Of a DNA stretch of 64,000 nt, positions 36,124 to 44,740 are shown piece by piece (the stretch's first letter is position 1; each line of letters opens with the position of its first letter). Location of the stretch: NCBI RefSeq assembly GCF_900101675.1, contig NZ_FNKG01000003.1:483598-547597 (forward strand), read 5' to 3'. The notes beneath the pieces are model-generated. The model was not told the origin of the DNA. It saw nothing but the letters and a program-made list of their open reading frames with translations, and did no database searches. Position numbers and translations under genes: made by a program. The stretch comes from Curtobacterium sp. UNCCL20. GTDB lineage: Bacteria; Actinomycetota; Actinomycetes; Actinomycetales; Microbacteriaceae.

Positions 36124-36193
36124 GGTCGGCCGCAGGGTGCGTCACGCGCTGCGGACGAGGTCGGCCGCAGGGCGCGTCACGCGCTGCGGACGA
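36124..36193. repeat. 35-bp tandem duplication of the pdxT 3' end
   Basis: GGTCGGCCGCAGGG-type units start at 36124 and 36159 with a 35-base period and differ at one base (GGGTGCG versus GGGCGCG). The second copy contains the pdxT stop at 36177 and its last codons (VRSA); the first copy repeats these outside the gene. Same style as the arrays at rel and the MFS gene. Confidence 0.85.
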
Positions 36194-36788
36194 GGTCGAG
36201 GAAGCGCCGGTGGAACCGGTCCTCACCCGCGACCTCGGGGTGGAACGCGCTCGCGAGCACGTTCCCCTGCTGCACCGCCACGGCCTGGCCGTCCGGCAGT
36301 GCACCGAGGACCTCGACACCGGCGCCGTGCTGCTCAACCACGGGCGCCCGGATGAACACCGCGTGCACCGGGGCGTCGCCGAGCTCGGGCATCGGGATGT
36401 CGATCTCGAACGAGTCGTTCTGGTTGCCGAACGCGTTCCGGCGCACCGTCGTGTCGAGCACGTCGAGCGTCTGCTGCCCACTGATGCCGTCGGTGATGCG
36501 AGAGGACAGCATGATCATCCCCGCGCAGGTGCCGTAGGTGGGCAGCCCGCCGCGGATCGCGTCGCCGAGGGGCTCGGCGACGCCGAACGCCCGGGACAGC
36601 TTGTCCATCACGCTCGACTCGCCGCCGGGGATGACGACGCCGTCGAGCGCCGCGATCTCCTCCGGGCGGCGGAGCGGCACCACGTCGGCGCCGAGTGCCG
36701 TCAGCGATGCGATGTGCTCGCGGAAGTCGCCCTGCAGCGCGAGGACCCCGATCCGGGGCCGCGCGCCGCTCGTCGTGCTACCAGCCAC
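36177..36788 (-). CDS. pdxT: Pyridoxal 5'-phosphate synthase glutaminase subunit
   Basis: 203 residues of the class I glutaminase fold, releasing ammonia from glutamine for Pdx[14 protein letters not shown] opens the domain; the oxyanion/substrate segment [13 protein letters not shown], nucleophile Cys in [10 protein letters not shown] (about 95) and His/Glu in [12 protein letters not shown] near the end are all present. The only usable start is GTG at 36788, which overlaps the last 11 bases of pdxS, implying translational coupling. Its 3' end is tandemly duplicated. Confidence 0.94.
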   Translation of the reverse strand: MAGSTTSGARPRIGVLALQGDFREHIASLTALGADVVPLRRPEEIAALDGVVIPGGESSVMDKLSRAFGVAEPLGDAIRGGLPTYGTCAGMIMLSSRITDGISGQQTLDVLDTTVRRNAFGNQNDSFEIDIPMPELGDAPVHAVFIRAPVVEQHGAGVEVLGALPDGQAVAVQQGNVLASAFHPEVAGEDRFHRRFLDLVRSA

Positions 36789-37698
36789 GCTCGGCGAGGC
36801 GGTGCGGGGCGGGGACGTCGGCGACGTTGATGCCGACCATCGCCTCGCCCAGGCCGCGCGAGACCTCGGCGATGACCTTGGGGTCGTCGTGGAAGGTCGT
36901 GGCCTTGACGATCGCCGCGGCACGCTTGGCGGGGTCGCCCGACTTGAAGATGCCCGACCCGACGAACACGCCGTCGGCGCCGAGCTGCATCATCATCGCG
37001 GCGTCGGCCGGGGTGGCGACACCACCGGCGGTGAAGAGGACGACGGGGAGGGTGCCGGTCTGGGCGACCTCCTTCACGATGTCGAACGGCGCCTGCAGTT
37101 CCTTCGCGGCGACGTAGAGCTCGTCCTCCTTGAGGTGGCGCAGGGCCGCGATCTCCTTGTTGATCGTGCGGATGTGCTTGGTCGCCTCGGAGACGTCACC
37201 GGTGCCGGCCTCGCCCTTGGAGCGGATCATCGCCGCACCCTCGGTGATGCGGCGGAGCGCCTCGCCGAGGTTGGTCGCACCGCAGACGAACGGGGTCGTG
37301 AAGTTCCACTTGTCGATGTGGTTCACGTAGTCGGCCGGCGAGAGGACCTCGGACTCGTCGATGTAGTCGACGCCGAGCTCCTGCAGGACCTGCGCCTCGA
37401 CGAAGTGGCCGATGCGGGCCTTCGCCATGACCGGGATCGACACGGCGGCGATGATCTCCTCGATCATCGACGGGTCGGACATGCGGGCGACGCCGCCCTG
37501 GGCGCGGATGTCGGCGGGGACGCGCTCGAGGGCCATGACGGCGGTCGCGCCGGCCTCTTCCGCGATGCGGGCCTGCTCGGCGTCGACGACGTCCATGATG
37601 ACGCCGCCCTTCAGCATCTCCGCGAGGCCGCGCTTGACGCGGTCGGAGCCGGTGATCGAGGTGCCAGGGGTGCCCGAGGTGCTGCTGCTGTCGCTCAT
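36778..37698 (-). CDS. pdxS: Pyridoxal 5'-phosphate synthase lyase subunit
   Basis: 306 residues of the PdxS TIM barrel, which makes PLP from ribose 5-phosphate, glyceraldehyde 3-phosphate and ammonia. [20 protein letters not shown] (about 32), [24 protein letters not shown] with a catalytic Lys, and [13 protein letters not shown] with the second Lys are intact. ATG at 37698. A TAGACT -10 box at 37708-37713 suggests a separate promoter for pdxS-pdxT inside the stop codon of the HIT gene. Confidence 0.97.
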   Translation of the reverse strand: MSDSSSTSGTPGTSITGSDRVKRGLAEMLKGGVIMDVVDAEQARIAEEAGATAVMALERVPADIRAQGGVARMSDPSMIEEIIAAVSIPVMAKARIGHFVEAQVLQELGVDYIDESEVLSPADYVNHIDKWNFTTPFVCGATNLGEALRRITEGAAMIRSKGEAGTGDVSEATKHIRTINKEIAALRHLKEDELYVAAKELQAPFDIVKEVAQTGTLPVVLFTAGGVATPADAAMMMQLGADGVFVGSGIFKSGDPAKRAAAIVKATTFHDDPKVIAEVSRGLGEAMVGINVADVPAPHRLAERGW

Positions 37699-37707
37699 GA
37701 TGCCGAC

Positions 37708-37713
37708 AGTCTA
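37708..37713 (-). promoter_or_regulatory. -10 box of an internal pdxST promoter
   Basis: TAGACT on the minus strand, nine bases before the pdxS ATG; its first three bases are the TAG stop of the HIT gene. The same hexamer occurs upstream of yajC. The -35 region is not convincing. Confidence 0.45.
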
Positions 37714-38280
37714 GTGCGCCGGAGGCCACCCTTCGGCGACGAGGCGGCGGGTCTCACCGAGCAGCTGGGACATCGACTTCGTCCGCGCGATGATCGGGAA
37801 GAAGTTCGCGTCGGACTGCCACCGCGGCACGATGTGCTGGTGCAGGTGACCGGCCACGCCGGCCCCGGCGACCTCGCCCTGGTTCATGCCGATGTTGAAG
37901 CCGTCGCAGTGCGAGACGGACCGGAGGACCCGCATCGCGGTCTGCGTGAGCTCGCCGATCTCGCGGAGTTCGTCCGGCGTCGCCTCGTCGTACAGCGGCA
38001 CGTGCCGGTACGGGCACACGAGCAGGTGCCCGTTGTTGTACGGGAACAGGTTGAGCAGCACGTAGGCGTGCTCGCCCCGCGCGACGATGAGGGCGTCCTC
38101 GTCGGACTTCCGCGGCGCCTCGCAGAACGGGCAGTCGTCGTCGTGCCCGCGGCCCCTGCCCTCGCGCCCGGCGTCGATGTACGCCATCCGGTGCGGATTC
38201 CAGAGCCGCTGGAAGGCATCCGGGACGGCCGCACCGGTGGCGGCGTCCCGGATGACCAGGGGGTCCTGCTCGTCGGTCAT
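37711..38280 (-). CDS. HIT domain nucleotide hydrolase/phosphorylase
   Basis: 189 residues. CPFCEAPRKSDEDALIVARG near residue 50, NLFPYNNGHLLVCPYRHV, and the catalytic histidine triad GHLHQHIVPRW (about 145). It probably acts on diadenosine polyphosphates or nucleotidyl conjugates; actinobacterial members of this type have been assigned Ap4A phosphorylase activity. The start shares a base with the thrS stop. In many actinobacteria phosphatidylinositol/PIM genes follow here; in this window pdxS follows after only 12 bases. Confidence 0.92.
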   Translation of the reverse strand: MTDEQDPLVIRDAATGAAVPDAFQRLWNPHRMAYIDAGREGRGRGHDDDCPFCEAPRKSDEDALIVARGEHAYVLLNLFPYNNGHLLVCPYRHVPLYDEATPDELREIGELTQTAMRVLRSVSHCDGFNIGMNQGEVAGAGVAGHLHQHIVPRWQSDANFFPIIARTKSMSQLLGETRRLVAEGWPPAH

Positions 38281-40301
38281 CAGACCTGCGCGCGCTCGCG
38301 GATCGCGGTGAGGATGCGCTCGACCGCCTCGTCGACGGGCACGCCGTTGTCCTGGCGGCCGTCACGGAAGCGGAAGCTCACGGCACCGGCGTCGCGGTCG
38401 TCGCCACCGGCGATGAGCTGGAACGGCACCTTCTGCTTCGTGTGCGTGCGGATCTTCTTCTGCATGCGGTCGTCGGAGTGGTCGACCTCGGCGCGCACGC
38501 CGTGGCTGCGGAGCTTCGCGACGACCTCGTCGAGGTAGTCGCCGTACTCGGCCGCGACCGGGATCGCGACGACCTGCACCGGAGCCAGCCAGGCCGGGAA
38601 GGCGCCGGCGTAGTGCTCGGTGAGGACGCCGAAGAACCGCTCGATCGAGCCGAACAGCGCGCGGTGGATCATCACCGGCTGCTGTCGCGTGCCGTCCGCC
38701 GCCGCGTACTCCAGGCCGAAGCGCTCCGGCAGGTTGAAGTCGAGCTGCACGGTCGACATCTGCCACGTGCGGCCGATGGCGTCCCGCGCCTGCACCGAGA
38801 TCTTCGGGCCGTAGAACGCCGCGCCCGCGGGATCCGGCACGAGCTCGAGCCCGGACTCCTCGGCGACCTCGCGCAGGGTGTTCGTCGCCTCTTCCCAGGT
38901 GTCGTCGTCGCCGACGTACTTCTCGGGGTCCTTCGTGGAGAGCTCGAGGTAGAAGTCGTCGAGGCCGTAGTCGCGCAGCAGCGAGAGCACGAACTGGAGC
39001 GTCGTGGTGAGCTCCTCCTTCATGCGCTCCTTCGTGGTGAAGATGTGCGCGTCGTCCTGGGTCATGCCGCGGACACGGGTGAGCCCGTGGATGACGCCCG
39101 ACTTCTCGTTGCGGTACACCGTGCCGAACTCGAACATCCGGAGCGGCAGGTCGCGGTAGGACCGGGCCTGCGAGCGGTAGGCGAGGATGTGCATCGGGCA
39201 GTTCATCGGCTTGAGGTAGTAGTCCGCGCCCTGTCGGGTGACGTTGCCGTCCTCGTCGCGGGCCTCGTCCATGTGCATGGCCGGGAACATGCCGTCCTTG
39301 TACCAGCCGAGGTGCCCGGACTGTTCGAACAGGTCGCCCTTGGTGATGTGCGGCGTGTAGACGAAGGAGTAGCCCTCTTGCTCGTGCCGACGGCGCGAGT
39401 AGTCCTCCATCTCGCGGCGGATGATGCCGCCCTTCGGGTGGAAGATCGCGAGCCCCGAGCCGATCTCGTCCGGGAACGAGAACAGGTCGAGCTCGGCACC
39501 GAGCTTCCGGTGGTCGCGCTTCGCCGCTTCTTCGAGGCGGACGAGGTAGGCCTTCAGCTGGTCCTTGTCCGGCCACGCGGTGCCGTAGATGCGCTGCAGC
39601 TGCGGGTTCTTCTCGGAGCCGCGCCAGTAGGCCGCCGCGACGCGCATCAGCTTCGACGCGTTGCCGATCCAGCGGGTGTGCGGGACGTGCGGCCCACGGC
39701 AGAGGTCCTGCCAGACGACCTCACCGGTCTTCGGGTCGACGTTCTCGTAGACCGTCAGCTCGCCCGCGCCGACCTCGACGCTCTCGCCGGAGTCGCCCGC
39801 TTCGGCGGCACCCTTCAGGCCGATGAGCTCCTGCTTGTAGGGCTCCCCCGCCATCCGCTGACGGGCTTCCTCGTCGCTGACCACGACCCGACGGAAGCGC
39901 TGGGCCTGCTTGACGATCCGGTCCATGCCCTTCTCGATCGCCTTGAGGTCGTCCGGGGTGAACGGGTCGACGACGTCGAAGTCGTAGTAGTAGCCGTCCG
40001 TGACGGGCGGACCGATGCCGAGCTTGGCGTCCGGGTTGATCTGCTGCACGGCCTGCGCGAGCACGTGCGCTGCCGAGTGGCGGAGGATGTCCAGTCCGTC
40101 CTGCTCGTCGAGCGTCACCGGCTCGACGACGTCACCGGCCTGGACCTCGGCCGCGAGGTCCTTGAGGACGCCCGCCACCCGGATCGCGACGACGCCGCGC
40201 ACGCCCTCGAAGAGCTCGGTGCCCGTCGTGGTCGTCGTCGCGGTGCGGGGCTCGGGTGCCTGGGGAAGCTCTGCGGGCGCGGGGGCGACTGACTCGGTCA
40301 C
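38280..40301 (-). CDS. thrS: Threonyl-tRNA synthetase
   Basis: 673 residues. A variable Pro/Thr-rich N-terminus and a TGS-like domain precede the editing domain with [11 protein letters not shown] (HxxxH, about 92). The class II catalytic core contains the zinc-binding Cys in [12 protein letters not shown] (about 370) and [20 protein letters not shown]. The C-terminal anticodon-binding domain reads [23 protein letters not shown] at 40301 has GAGGAG upstream. First gene of the long leftward run; a TAGTCT -10 box is plausible near 40340. Confidence 0.97.
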   Translation of the reverse strand: MTESVAPAPAELPQAPEPRTATTTTTGTELFEGVRGVVAIRVAGVLKDLAAEVQAGDVVEPVTLDEQDGLDILRHSAAHVLAQAVQQINPDAKLGIGPPVTDGYYYDFDVVDPFTPDDLKAIEKGMDRIVKQAQRFRRVVVSDEEARQRMAGEPYKQELIGLKGAAEAGDSGESVEVGAGELTVYENVDPKTGEVVWQDLCRGPHVPHTRWIGNASKLMRVAAAYWRGSEKNPQLQRIYGTAWPDKDQLKAYLVRLEEAAKRDHRKLGAELDLFSFPDEIGSGLAIFHPKGGIIRREMEDYSRRRHEQEGYSFVYTPHITKGDLFEQSGHLGWYKDGMFPAMHMDEARDEDGNVTRQGADYYLKPMNCPMHILAYRSQARSYRDLPLRMFEFGTVYRNEKSGVIHGLTRVRGMTQDDAHIFTTKERMKEELTTTLQFVLSLLRDYGLDDFYLELSTKDPEKYVGDDDTWEEATNTLREVAEESGLELVPDPAGAAFYGPKISVQARDAIGRTWQMSTVQLDFNLPERFGLEYAAADGTRQQPVMIHRALFGSIERFFGVLTEHYAGAFPAWLAPVQVVAIPVAAEYGDYLDEVVAKLRSHGVRAEVDHSDDRMQKKIRTHTKQKVPFQLIAGGDDRDAGAVSFRFRDGRQDNGVPVDEAVERILTAIRERAQV

Positions 40302-40356
40302 GATGATGGGACTCCTCGATCGAAATGGTGCGTCAAGACTAGTGCGAGCGTGATGC

Positions 40357-40899
40357 TCAGGCGGGGACGGCGCCGAGGGTCTGCACGGGCAGGCGCGGCT
40401 CGAGGCGCTCGCGCCCGTTCAGGCCGTCGAGCTCGAGGAGCGCCGCGAAGCCGATCGCCTCGTACCCGGCACGCTCCAGCAGGGTGATCGTCGCGGCGCC
40501 GGTGCCCCCGGTCGCGAGCACGTCGTCGACCACGAGCACGCGGGTGCCGGCGGGTAGCTGGCCCGGGCGGAGTTCGAGTTCGGCCTCGCCGTACTCGAGC
40601 GCGTACTGCTCGCTGAGGACCTCGCCGGGGAGCTTCCCGGCCTTGCGGATGGTGAGCACGCCGACCTGGTGCTGCGCCGCGATCCCGCCGGCGAGGGCGA
40701 ACCCGCGGGCCTCGATCCCGGCGACCGCGGCGAACCCCTCGCCGATCGCGAACGGGGCCGCGAGTGCTTCGCACACGCGCCCGAAGGCGACGGCGTCGGA
40801 GAACACCGGCGTCACGTCGCGGAACAGGACCCCCGGCTTCGGGAAGTCCGGGACGACGGCGGTGAGGCGTTCGACGAGTGCAGCTGCGGTTTCGGTCAC
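40357..40899 (-). CDS. apt: Adenine phosphoribosyltransferase
   Basis: 180 residues; salvages adenine to AMP with PRPP. The PRPP loop [20 protein letters not shown] is at residues 121-140, [15 protein letters not shown] near the N-terminus and [14 protein letters not shown] are typical. Start GTG at 40899, leaderless in appearance. In many bacteria apt lies beside secDF and rel; here it is upstream of thrS instead. Confidence 0.94.
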   Translation of the reverse strand: MTETAAALVERLTAVVPDFPKPGVLFRDVTPVFSDAVAFGRVCEALAAPFAIGEGFAAVAGIEARGFALAGGIAAQHQVGVLTIRKAGKLPGEVLSEQYALEYGEAELELRPGQLPAGTRVLVVDDVLATGGTGAATITLLERAGYEAIGFAALLELDGLNGRERLEPRLPVQTLGAVPA

Positions 40900-40905
40900 C
40901 CGACA

Positions 40906-40911
40906 ACGGTA
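40906..40911 (-). promoter_or_regulatory. -10 box of a leaderless apt promoter
   Basis: TACCGT on the minus strand ends six bases before the GTG start of apt, the same geometry as at deoC and the GT9 gene. No ribosome site is present. Confidence 0.5.
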
Positions 40912-41020
40912 CGGGAGGCGCGGGGTGCGCCGTGCCCGTCACCGCACGGTGCGAGGTCGGTCGCCCCGTGCGGGTCCGGTGGTGCGGCGCACGGTGCGGG
41001 TCACGTCACGCCGTGCGCGG

Positions 41021-41064
41021 TTGGCGGCCCGGTGCGAGGTCAGAAGCTCGCACCGGGCCGCCAA
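41021..41064. terminator. 18-bp perfect hairpin in the apt upstream region
   Basis: TTGGCGGCCCGGTGCGAG (41021-41038) pairs perfectly with 41047-41064 around an 8-base loop. It lies 160 bases downstream of the small leftward gene ending at 41224 and about 110 bases upstream of apt, so it may terminate leftward transcription before the apt promoter. The arms carry the GGTGCGAG element shared with the neighbouring tandem repeat. Confidence 0.6.
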
Positions 41065-41086
41065 GGTCGCCGCGACTGACAAACCC

Positions 41087-41195
41087 CGCACGGTGCGAAG
41101 TCCGCGAACCCGCACGGTGCGAGGACCGCGAACCCCGCACCGTGCGAGGTCCGCGAACCCGCACGGTGCGAGGTCCGCGAACGCCGCACCGTGCG
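41087..41195. repeat. 24-25 bp tandem array with CGCAC(G/C)GTGCG cores
   Basis: Five units start at 41087, 41111, 41136, 41160 and 41185, i.e. alternating 24- and 25-base steps. Each holds an 11-base inverted repeat, CGCACGGTGCG or its complement CGCACCGTGCG, separated by AGGTCCGCGAACC-like spacers that are nearly identical. Looser copies occur at 40942-41010 and near the right end of the window (63888 and 63971). The spacers are repeats themselves, so this is not a CRISPR array. The 324-base gap between apt and the small gene is filled by this array and the hairpin. Confidence 0.8.
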
Positions 41196-41223
41196 GATCG
41201 GAACGGCACCACGGCCGCGCCGC

Positions 41224-41457
41224 TCAGTGCCACAGCGTGAGCGCGGCCGTGCGGATCAACCACTCGGCTTCGCGCTGCTCGCGCTCCCGCTCGAGGCGGT
41301 TGCGCGTGGCGATGTCGACCGACGGCCGAACGTGGTGCGTGCGCCGGCTCCAGATGATCAGGGACATCCCGATGCGGAGCGCGATGCGGTCGGAGAGTGA
41401 GACCCGACGGCGGACCGCACGGGTGTCGGGAGGGCGGGTGGAGGTCTTCGTTGACAA
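41224..41457 (-). CDS. Small basic protein of unknown function
   Basis: 77 residues, Arg-rich, with a central hydrophobic segment (RIALRIGMSLIIWSRR) and a helical RNRLEREREQREAEWLIR stretch; it ends TAALTLWH. Start is TTG at 41457 with an AAGGGGAA ribosome-site-like sequence upstream. Arg-rich codon use fits a real GC-rich gene, and the helix pattern is not random. Function unknown; membrane-peripheral or nucleic-acid binding is possible. It is isolated between the repeat array and noncoding DNA. Confidence 0.6.
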   Translation of the reverse strand: MSTKTSTRPPDTRAVRRRVSLSDRIALRIGMSLIIWSRRTHHVRPSVDIATRNRLEREREQREAEWLIRTAALTLWH

Positions 41458-41792
41458 GGTGTTCCCCTTCGGAGCACGCCGGTTCAGGGCATGACGGAAC
41501 TGCCCGGGACTCGGGCTCGAGAATGAATGCGCAAGAATGCACTCCGCACCCCGCGATGCATTGCGCGGAGGCGGTCAGGAATTGCTGCCGATGCGAAGAG
41601 CGTCCCACTCACCACCGACATGCACGACCACGGTCCGACGCATTCCGGATCGCGGTCGAGTGCGCACACGAGAGCGTGCGCAGCCGAGACGATCCGAGCG
41701 TCAGCGGTGGCCGAACCCGGGGCCGTCCGGCGAGCAGTGATCAGCTCGGACAGGCCTGGGCGCAGGTGTCGACAGGTGTCGGGCGCTCCGGT
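41458..41792. other. Noncoding stretch
   Basis: 335 bases, less GC-rich than the surroundings, with repeated GAATGC elements near 41521-41570. I see no gene or convincing structure beyond probable upstream sequence for the small protein ending at 41224. Confidence 0.5.
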
Positions 41793-41864
41793 TCAGCGGA
41801 CCCGGATCGGGGTGCCGCCGAACGTACGGATGCCGCGGAACGGAGTCGTTGCGGTGATCATCAT
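41793..41864 (-). CDS. Possible 23-residue peptide
   Basis: Reads MMITATTPFRGIRTFGG then TPIRVR; it is basic, with two TP-(F/I)-R motifs. It has GAGGGGG about eight bases upstream of the ATG at 41864 and a good sigma70-like promoter 50-80 bases upstream. No membrane segment. It could be a small regulatory or secreted peptide, or chance. It lies downstream of the clpC terminator in otherwise empty DNA. Confidence 0.35.
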   Translation of the reverse strand: MMITATTPFRGIRTFGGTPIRVR

Positions 41865-41913
41865 GGTCAGGCCCCCTCTCGGTCTCGTGCTGACTCGGTG
41901 GTGATGCTCGTGA

Positions 41914-41943
41914 ACACTATCCACACCGACATTCCCCGCGCAA
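41914..41943 (-). promoter_or_regulatory. Sigma70-like promoter upstream of the 23-residue ORF
   Basis: On the minus strand TTGCGC (41938-41943) and TAGTGT (41914-41919) are 18 bases apart. Transcription would begin near 41907, giving a leader of about 40 bases before the ATG at 41864. Confidence 0.45.
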
Positions 41944-42008
41944 CCCTTTTCCGGAATTCCGTCGGAATTGCATTCCCGAACAGTCGGGACCGAACGCTCC
42001 GGCGCGCA

Positions 42009-42044
42009 GAACACCCCCGGCACCGAGTGGCACCGGGGGCGTTC
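42009..42044 (-). terminator. Terminator hairpin after the clpC-type gene
   Basis: GAACACCCCCGG (42009-42020) pairs with CCGGGGGCGTTC (42033-42044) with one mismatch; an inner CAC/GTG pair extends the stem. It lies 13 bases beyond the stop codon of the leftward Clp gene. Confidence 0.8.
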
Positions 42045-42056
42045 TGGTGGGACGGA

Positions 42057-44645
42057 CTAGACCGCGGCGGGAACCGCGACCGTGGCCGTCAGCGCACCGT
42101 CGACCACGTCGATCCGGACCGTGTCGCCAGCGGTCACGGCCTCGTCGACGACGAGGGTCGCGATCCGGTCGTCGACCTCGCGCTGGATGAGGCGGCGGAG
42201 CGGGCGTGCGCCGTACTCGGGCTCGTACCCGTGCTCGGCGAGCCAGTCCGTGGCGGCCTCGGACACCGAGAGCGTCATGTCCTGGGCGAGCAGCCGCAGC
42301 GCGGTGTCCTGCAGCAGCAGGGACACGATCGAGCGGAGCTGCTCCCGGTCGAGCTTGCGGAAGAGCACGATCTCGTCGATGCGGTTGATGAACTCCGGGC
42401 GCATGGACTCGCGGAGCTTGCCCATCACCCGGGCGCGCAGGTCCTCCTCGGAGTACCCGCCGTCCGCCGAGGCCGAGAACCCGAGCGCACCGGACCGCGA
42501 CGCGAGGAACTCGGAGCCGATGTTCGACGTCATGATGACGACCGTGTTCCGGAAGTCCACCGTGCGGCCCTGACCGTCGGTCAGGCGTCCGTCATCGAGG
42601 ACCTGCAGCAGCAGGTTGAAGACGTCCGGGTGGGCCTTCTCGACCTCGTCGAGGAGCACGACCGAGTACGGGTTGCGACGGACGCGCTCGGTGAGCTGCC
42701 CGGCCTCGTCGTAGCCGACGTACCCGGGAGGGGCACCGACCAGCCGCGACACGGTGTGGCGTTCGCCGAACTCGCTCATGTCGAAGCGCAGCATCGCCGA
42801 CTCGTCGCCGAACAGCGACCCCGCCAGCGCCTTGGCCAGCTCGGTCTTGCCGACGCCCGTCGGGCCGAGGAACAGGAAGCTCCCGACCGGTCGACGCGGG
42901 TCGCCCATGCCGGTCCGGCTGCGCCGGACGGCGGTGGCGATGGCGCGCACCGCGTCGTCCTGGCCGACGACGCGCTCGTGGAGTTCGTCCTCGAGGGCGG
43001 CGAGGCGGGAGCGGTCGCCCTGCGAGAGGCGGGTCGCGGGGATGCCGGTCGCGCGGGACACCACCTGGGCGATGTCCGCTTCGGTGATGACGCGGTCAGC
43101 CGGTGCGTGACTGGAGGCGCGACTCGCGTCCGCCGTGTCGGCGGCGGTGATCCGTGCCTCCAGGCCCTCGATCTCGTCGCGGAGGCGCGACGCCTCCTCG
43201 TACCGCTCGTCGGCGACCGCGCGGTCCTTGTCGGCCACCAGCGTGGTGACCTGGGCGCGGAGCGCGTCGACGTCGACGCTGCCCGAGAGGGCGAGGCGAC
43301 GGCGGGCTCCGGCCTGGTCGACGAGGTCGATCGCCTTGTCCGGCAGGTGCCGGTCGGTCACGTAGCGGTGCGAGAGCTCCACCGCGGCGCGCAGGGCGTC
43401 GTCGGTGTAGGTCACGTCGTGGTGCTCCGCGTAGCGCGGGGCCAGGCCGGTGAGGATCGCGACGGCGTCCTCCACGGAGGGCTCCCCCACCGTGACCGGC
43501 TGGAAGCGGCGCTCGAGTGCGGCGTCCTTCTCGATCCGGCGGTACTCGTTGAGCGTCGTCGCGCCGACCATGTGCAGGTCGCCGCGGGCGAGCCGGGGCT
43601 TGAGGATGTTGCCGGCGTCCATCGAGCCGCCCTCGCCGCCGCCACCGGCGCCGACGACGGTGTGGAGCTCGTCGACGAACACGATGAGCTCGTCGGCGTG
43701 CGCCGCGATCTCGTCCATCGCCTTCGTCAGGCGCTCCTCGAAGTCACCGCGGTACCGGGTGCCGGAGAGCATGCCGGCGAGGTCGAGCGACACGACCCGC
43801 TTGCCCTGCAGCAGGACGGGCACGTCGCCGTCCGCGATGCGCTGGGCGAGGCCCTCGACGATCGCGGTCTTGCCGACGCCGGGCTCACCGATGAGGACGG
43901 GGTTGTTCTTGGTCCGTCGGAGCAGGATCTCGACGGTCTGCTCGATCTCGTCGGCACGGCCGATCACCGGGTCGATGCGGCCGTCGCGGGCGCGCTCGGT
44001 GAGGTCGGTGCCGAACTGGTCGAGCGTCGGGGTCTCTGAGTCGCTCTGGGTGTCGGCCTCCGCCGTGGTCCCGGGCATGGGGCGCCCCTCTCGTGCTGCT
44101 GCGGCGGCCTGCTGGGCGTAGTCCTGCATGACCTGCGGGGTGACGCCGGCGCTCGCGAGCAGCTGCCCGGTGACGGTGTCCTGGTCCATCACGAGCGCGA
44201 AGAAGACGTGCTCGGGATCGGTGTAGGTGCTGCCGAAGCCGCGTGCGGCCTGGGTGGCCTCGAACAGGACCCGCTGGGCGGAGCCGGTCAGGGCGGGTCG
44301 ACCCTCGGGCCGTCCGTCGCGGGCCATCGGCAGGCGCTGCTCGACCTCGTCGGCCAGCTGCTCCGGGTCGATGCCGGCGTGCCGGATGACCGCGGTGAAG
44401 GGGTCGGTGCGGACGAGCACGTGCAGGATGTGCAGGGCGTCGACCTCGTGCTGGCCCTGTTCGACGGCGTACTCAGCGGTGCGCTGGAGCATCTCGTGGG
44501 TGCGACGGCTGAGCAGTCGCGTGATGTCGACCGGGCGCCCCAGCGGTACGGATCGCTGGGCGCCGGTGTTCTGTGCGGCGATCAGGCGTGCGAGGAACTC
44601 GTCGAACGAGTCGCTGCCGCCGGTCGGACCGAACGTCTCTGGCAA
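42057..44645 (-). CDS. ClpC-type AAA+ chaperone, ATP-binding subunit of Clp protease
   Basis: 862 residues. An N-terminal Clp repeat domain (LLSRRTHEMLQRTAEYAVEQ) is followed by AAA-1 with Walker A LIGEPGVGKTAI (about 250). The short middle domain with RYEEASRLRDEIEGLEARI is ClpC-like rather than the long ClpB coiled coil. AAA-2 has Walker A FLGPTGVGKTELA and ends YGARPLRRLIQREVDD. The tripeptide LGF in SRSGALGFSASA is the ClpP docking loop, so it probably feeds ClpP. Start TTG at 44645 (LPETFGPTGG) has GGAGGT four bases upstream; the TTG at 44681 lies in the HAIR box. HspR control is inferred. Confidence 0.9.
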   Translation of the reverse strand: MPETFGPTGGSDSFDEFLARLIAAQNTGAQRSVPLGRPVDITRLLSRRTHEMLQRTAEYAVEQGQHEVDALHILHVLVRTDPFTAVIRHAGIDPEQLADEVEQRLPMARDGRPEGRPALTGSAQRVLFEATQAARGFGSTYTDPEHVFFALVMDQDTVTGQLLASAGVTPQVMQDYAQQAAAAAREGRPMPGTTAEADTQSDSETPTLDQFGTDLTERARDGRIDPVIGRADEIEQTVEILLRRTKNNPVLIGEPGVGKTAIVEGLAQRIADGDVPVLLQGKRVVSLDLAGMLSGTRYRGDFEERLTKAMDEIAAHADELIVFVDELHTVVGAGGGGEGGSMDAGNILKPRLARGDLHMVGATTLNEYRRIEKDAALERRFQPVTVGEPSVEDAVAILTGLAPRYAEHHDVTYTDDALRAAVELSHRYVTDRHLPDKAIDLVDQAGARRRLALSGSVDVDALRAQVTTLVADKDRAVADERYEEASRLRDEIEGLEARITAADTADASRASSHAPADRVITEADIAQVVSRATGIPATRLSQGDRSRLAALEDELHERVVGQDDAVRAIATAVRRSRTGMGDPRRPVGSFLFLGPTGVGKTELAKALAGSLFGDESAMLRFDMSEFGERHTVSRLVGAPPGYVGYDEAGQLTERVRRNPYSVVLLDEVEKAHPDVFNLLLQVLDDGRLTDGQGRTVDFRNTVVIMTSNIGSEFLASRSGALGFSASADGGYSEEDLRARVMGKLRESMRPEFINRIDEIVLFRKLDREQLRSIVSLLLQDTALRLLAQDMTLSVSEAATDWLAEHGYEPEYGARPLRRLIQREVDDRIATLVVDEAVTAGDTVRIDVVDGALTATVAVPAAV

Positions 44646-44661
44646 AGGGACCTCCTGGGAA

Positions 44662-44682
44662 CTTGAGTGCCTTCGACTCAAT
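44662..44682. promoter_or_regulatory. HAIR box (HspR operator)
   Basis: CTTGAGT-N7-ACTCAAT matches the HspR-associated inverted repeat CTTGAGT-N7-ACTCAAG at 13 of 14 fixed positions. It lies 17 bases upstream of the Clp chaperone start, where a heat-shock repressor would block transcription or promoter clearance. Confidence 0.82.
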
Positions 44683-44740
44683 GCAACGCAGGAGGGGCCC
44701 GGTCATTCCCGGTGGGCGAAAGAAGTTGCGGCGACCCGAC

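Noticed and set aside
41087..41195. CRISPR array
   Set aside because: Units are 24-25 bases with spacers that are themselves near-identical repeats, and no cas genes are present.
42057..44645. Naming the chaperone ClpB from its HAIR box alone
   Set aside because: The middle domain is short and UVR-like and an LGF ClpP loop is present, both pointing to ClpC type.
44645..44681. TTG at 44681 as start of the Clp chaperone
   Set aside because: It lies inside the HAIR operator and upstream of GGAGGT, while the TTG at 44645 has that site at proper spacing.
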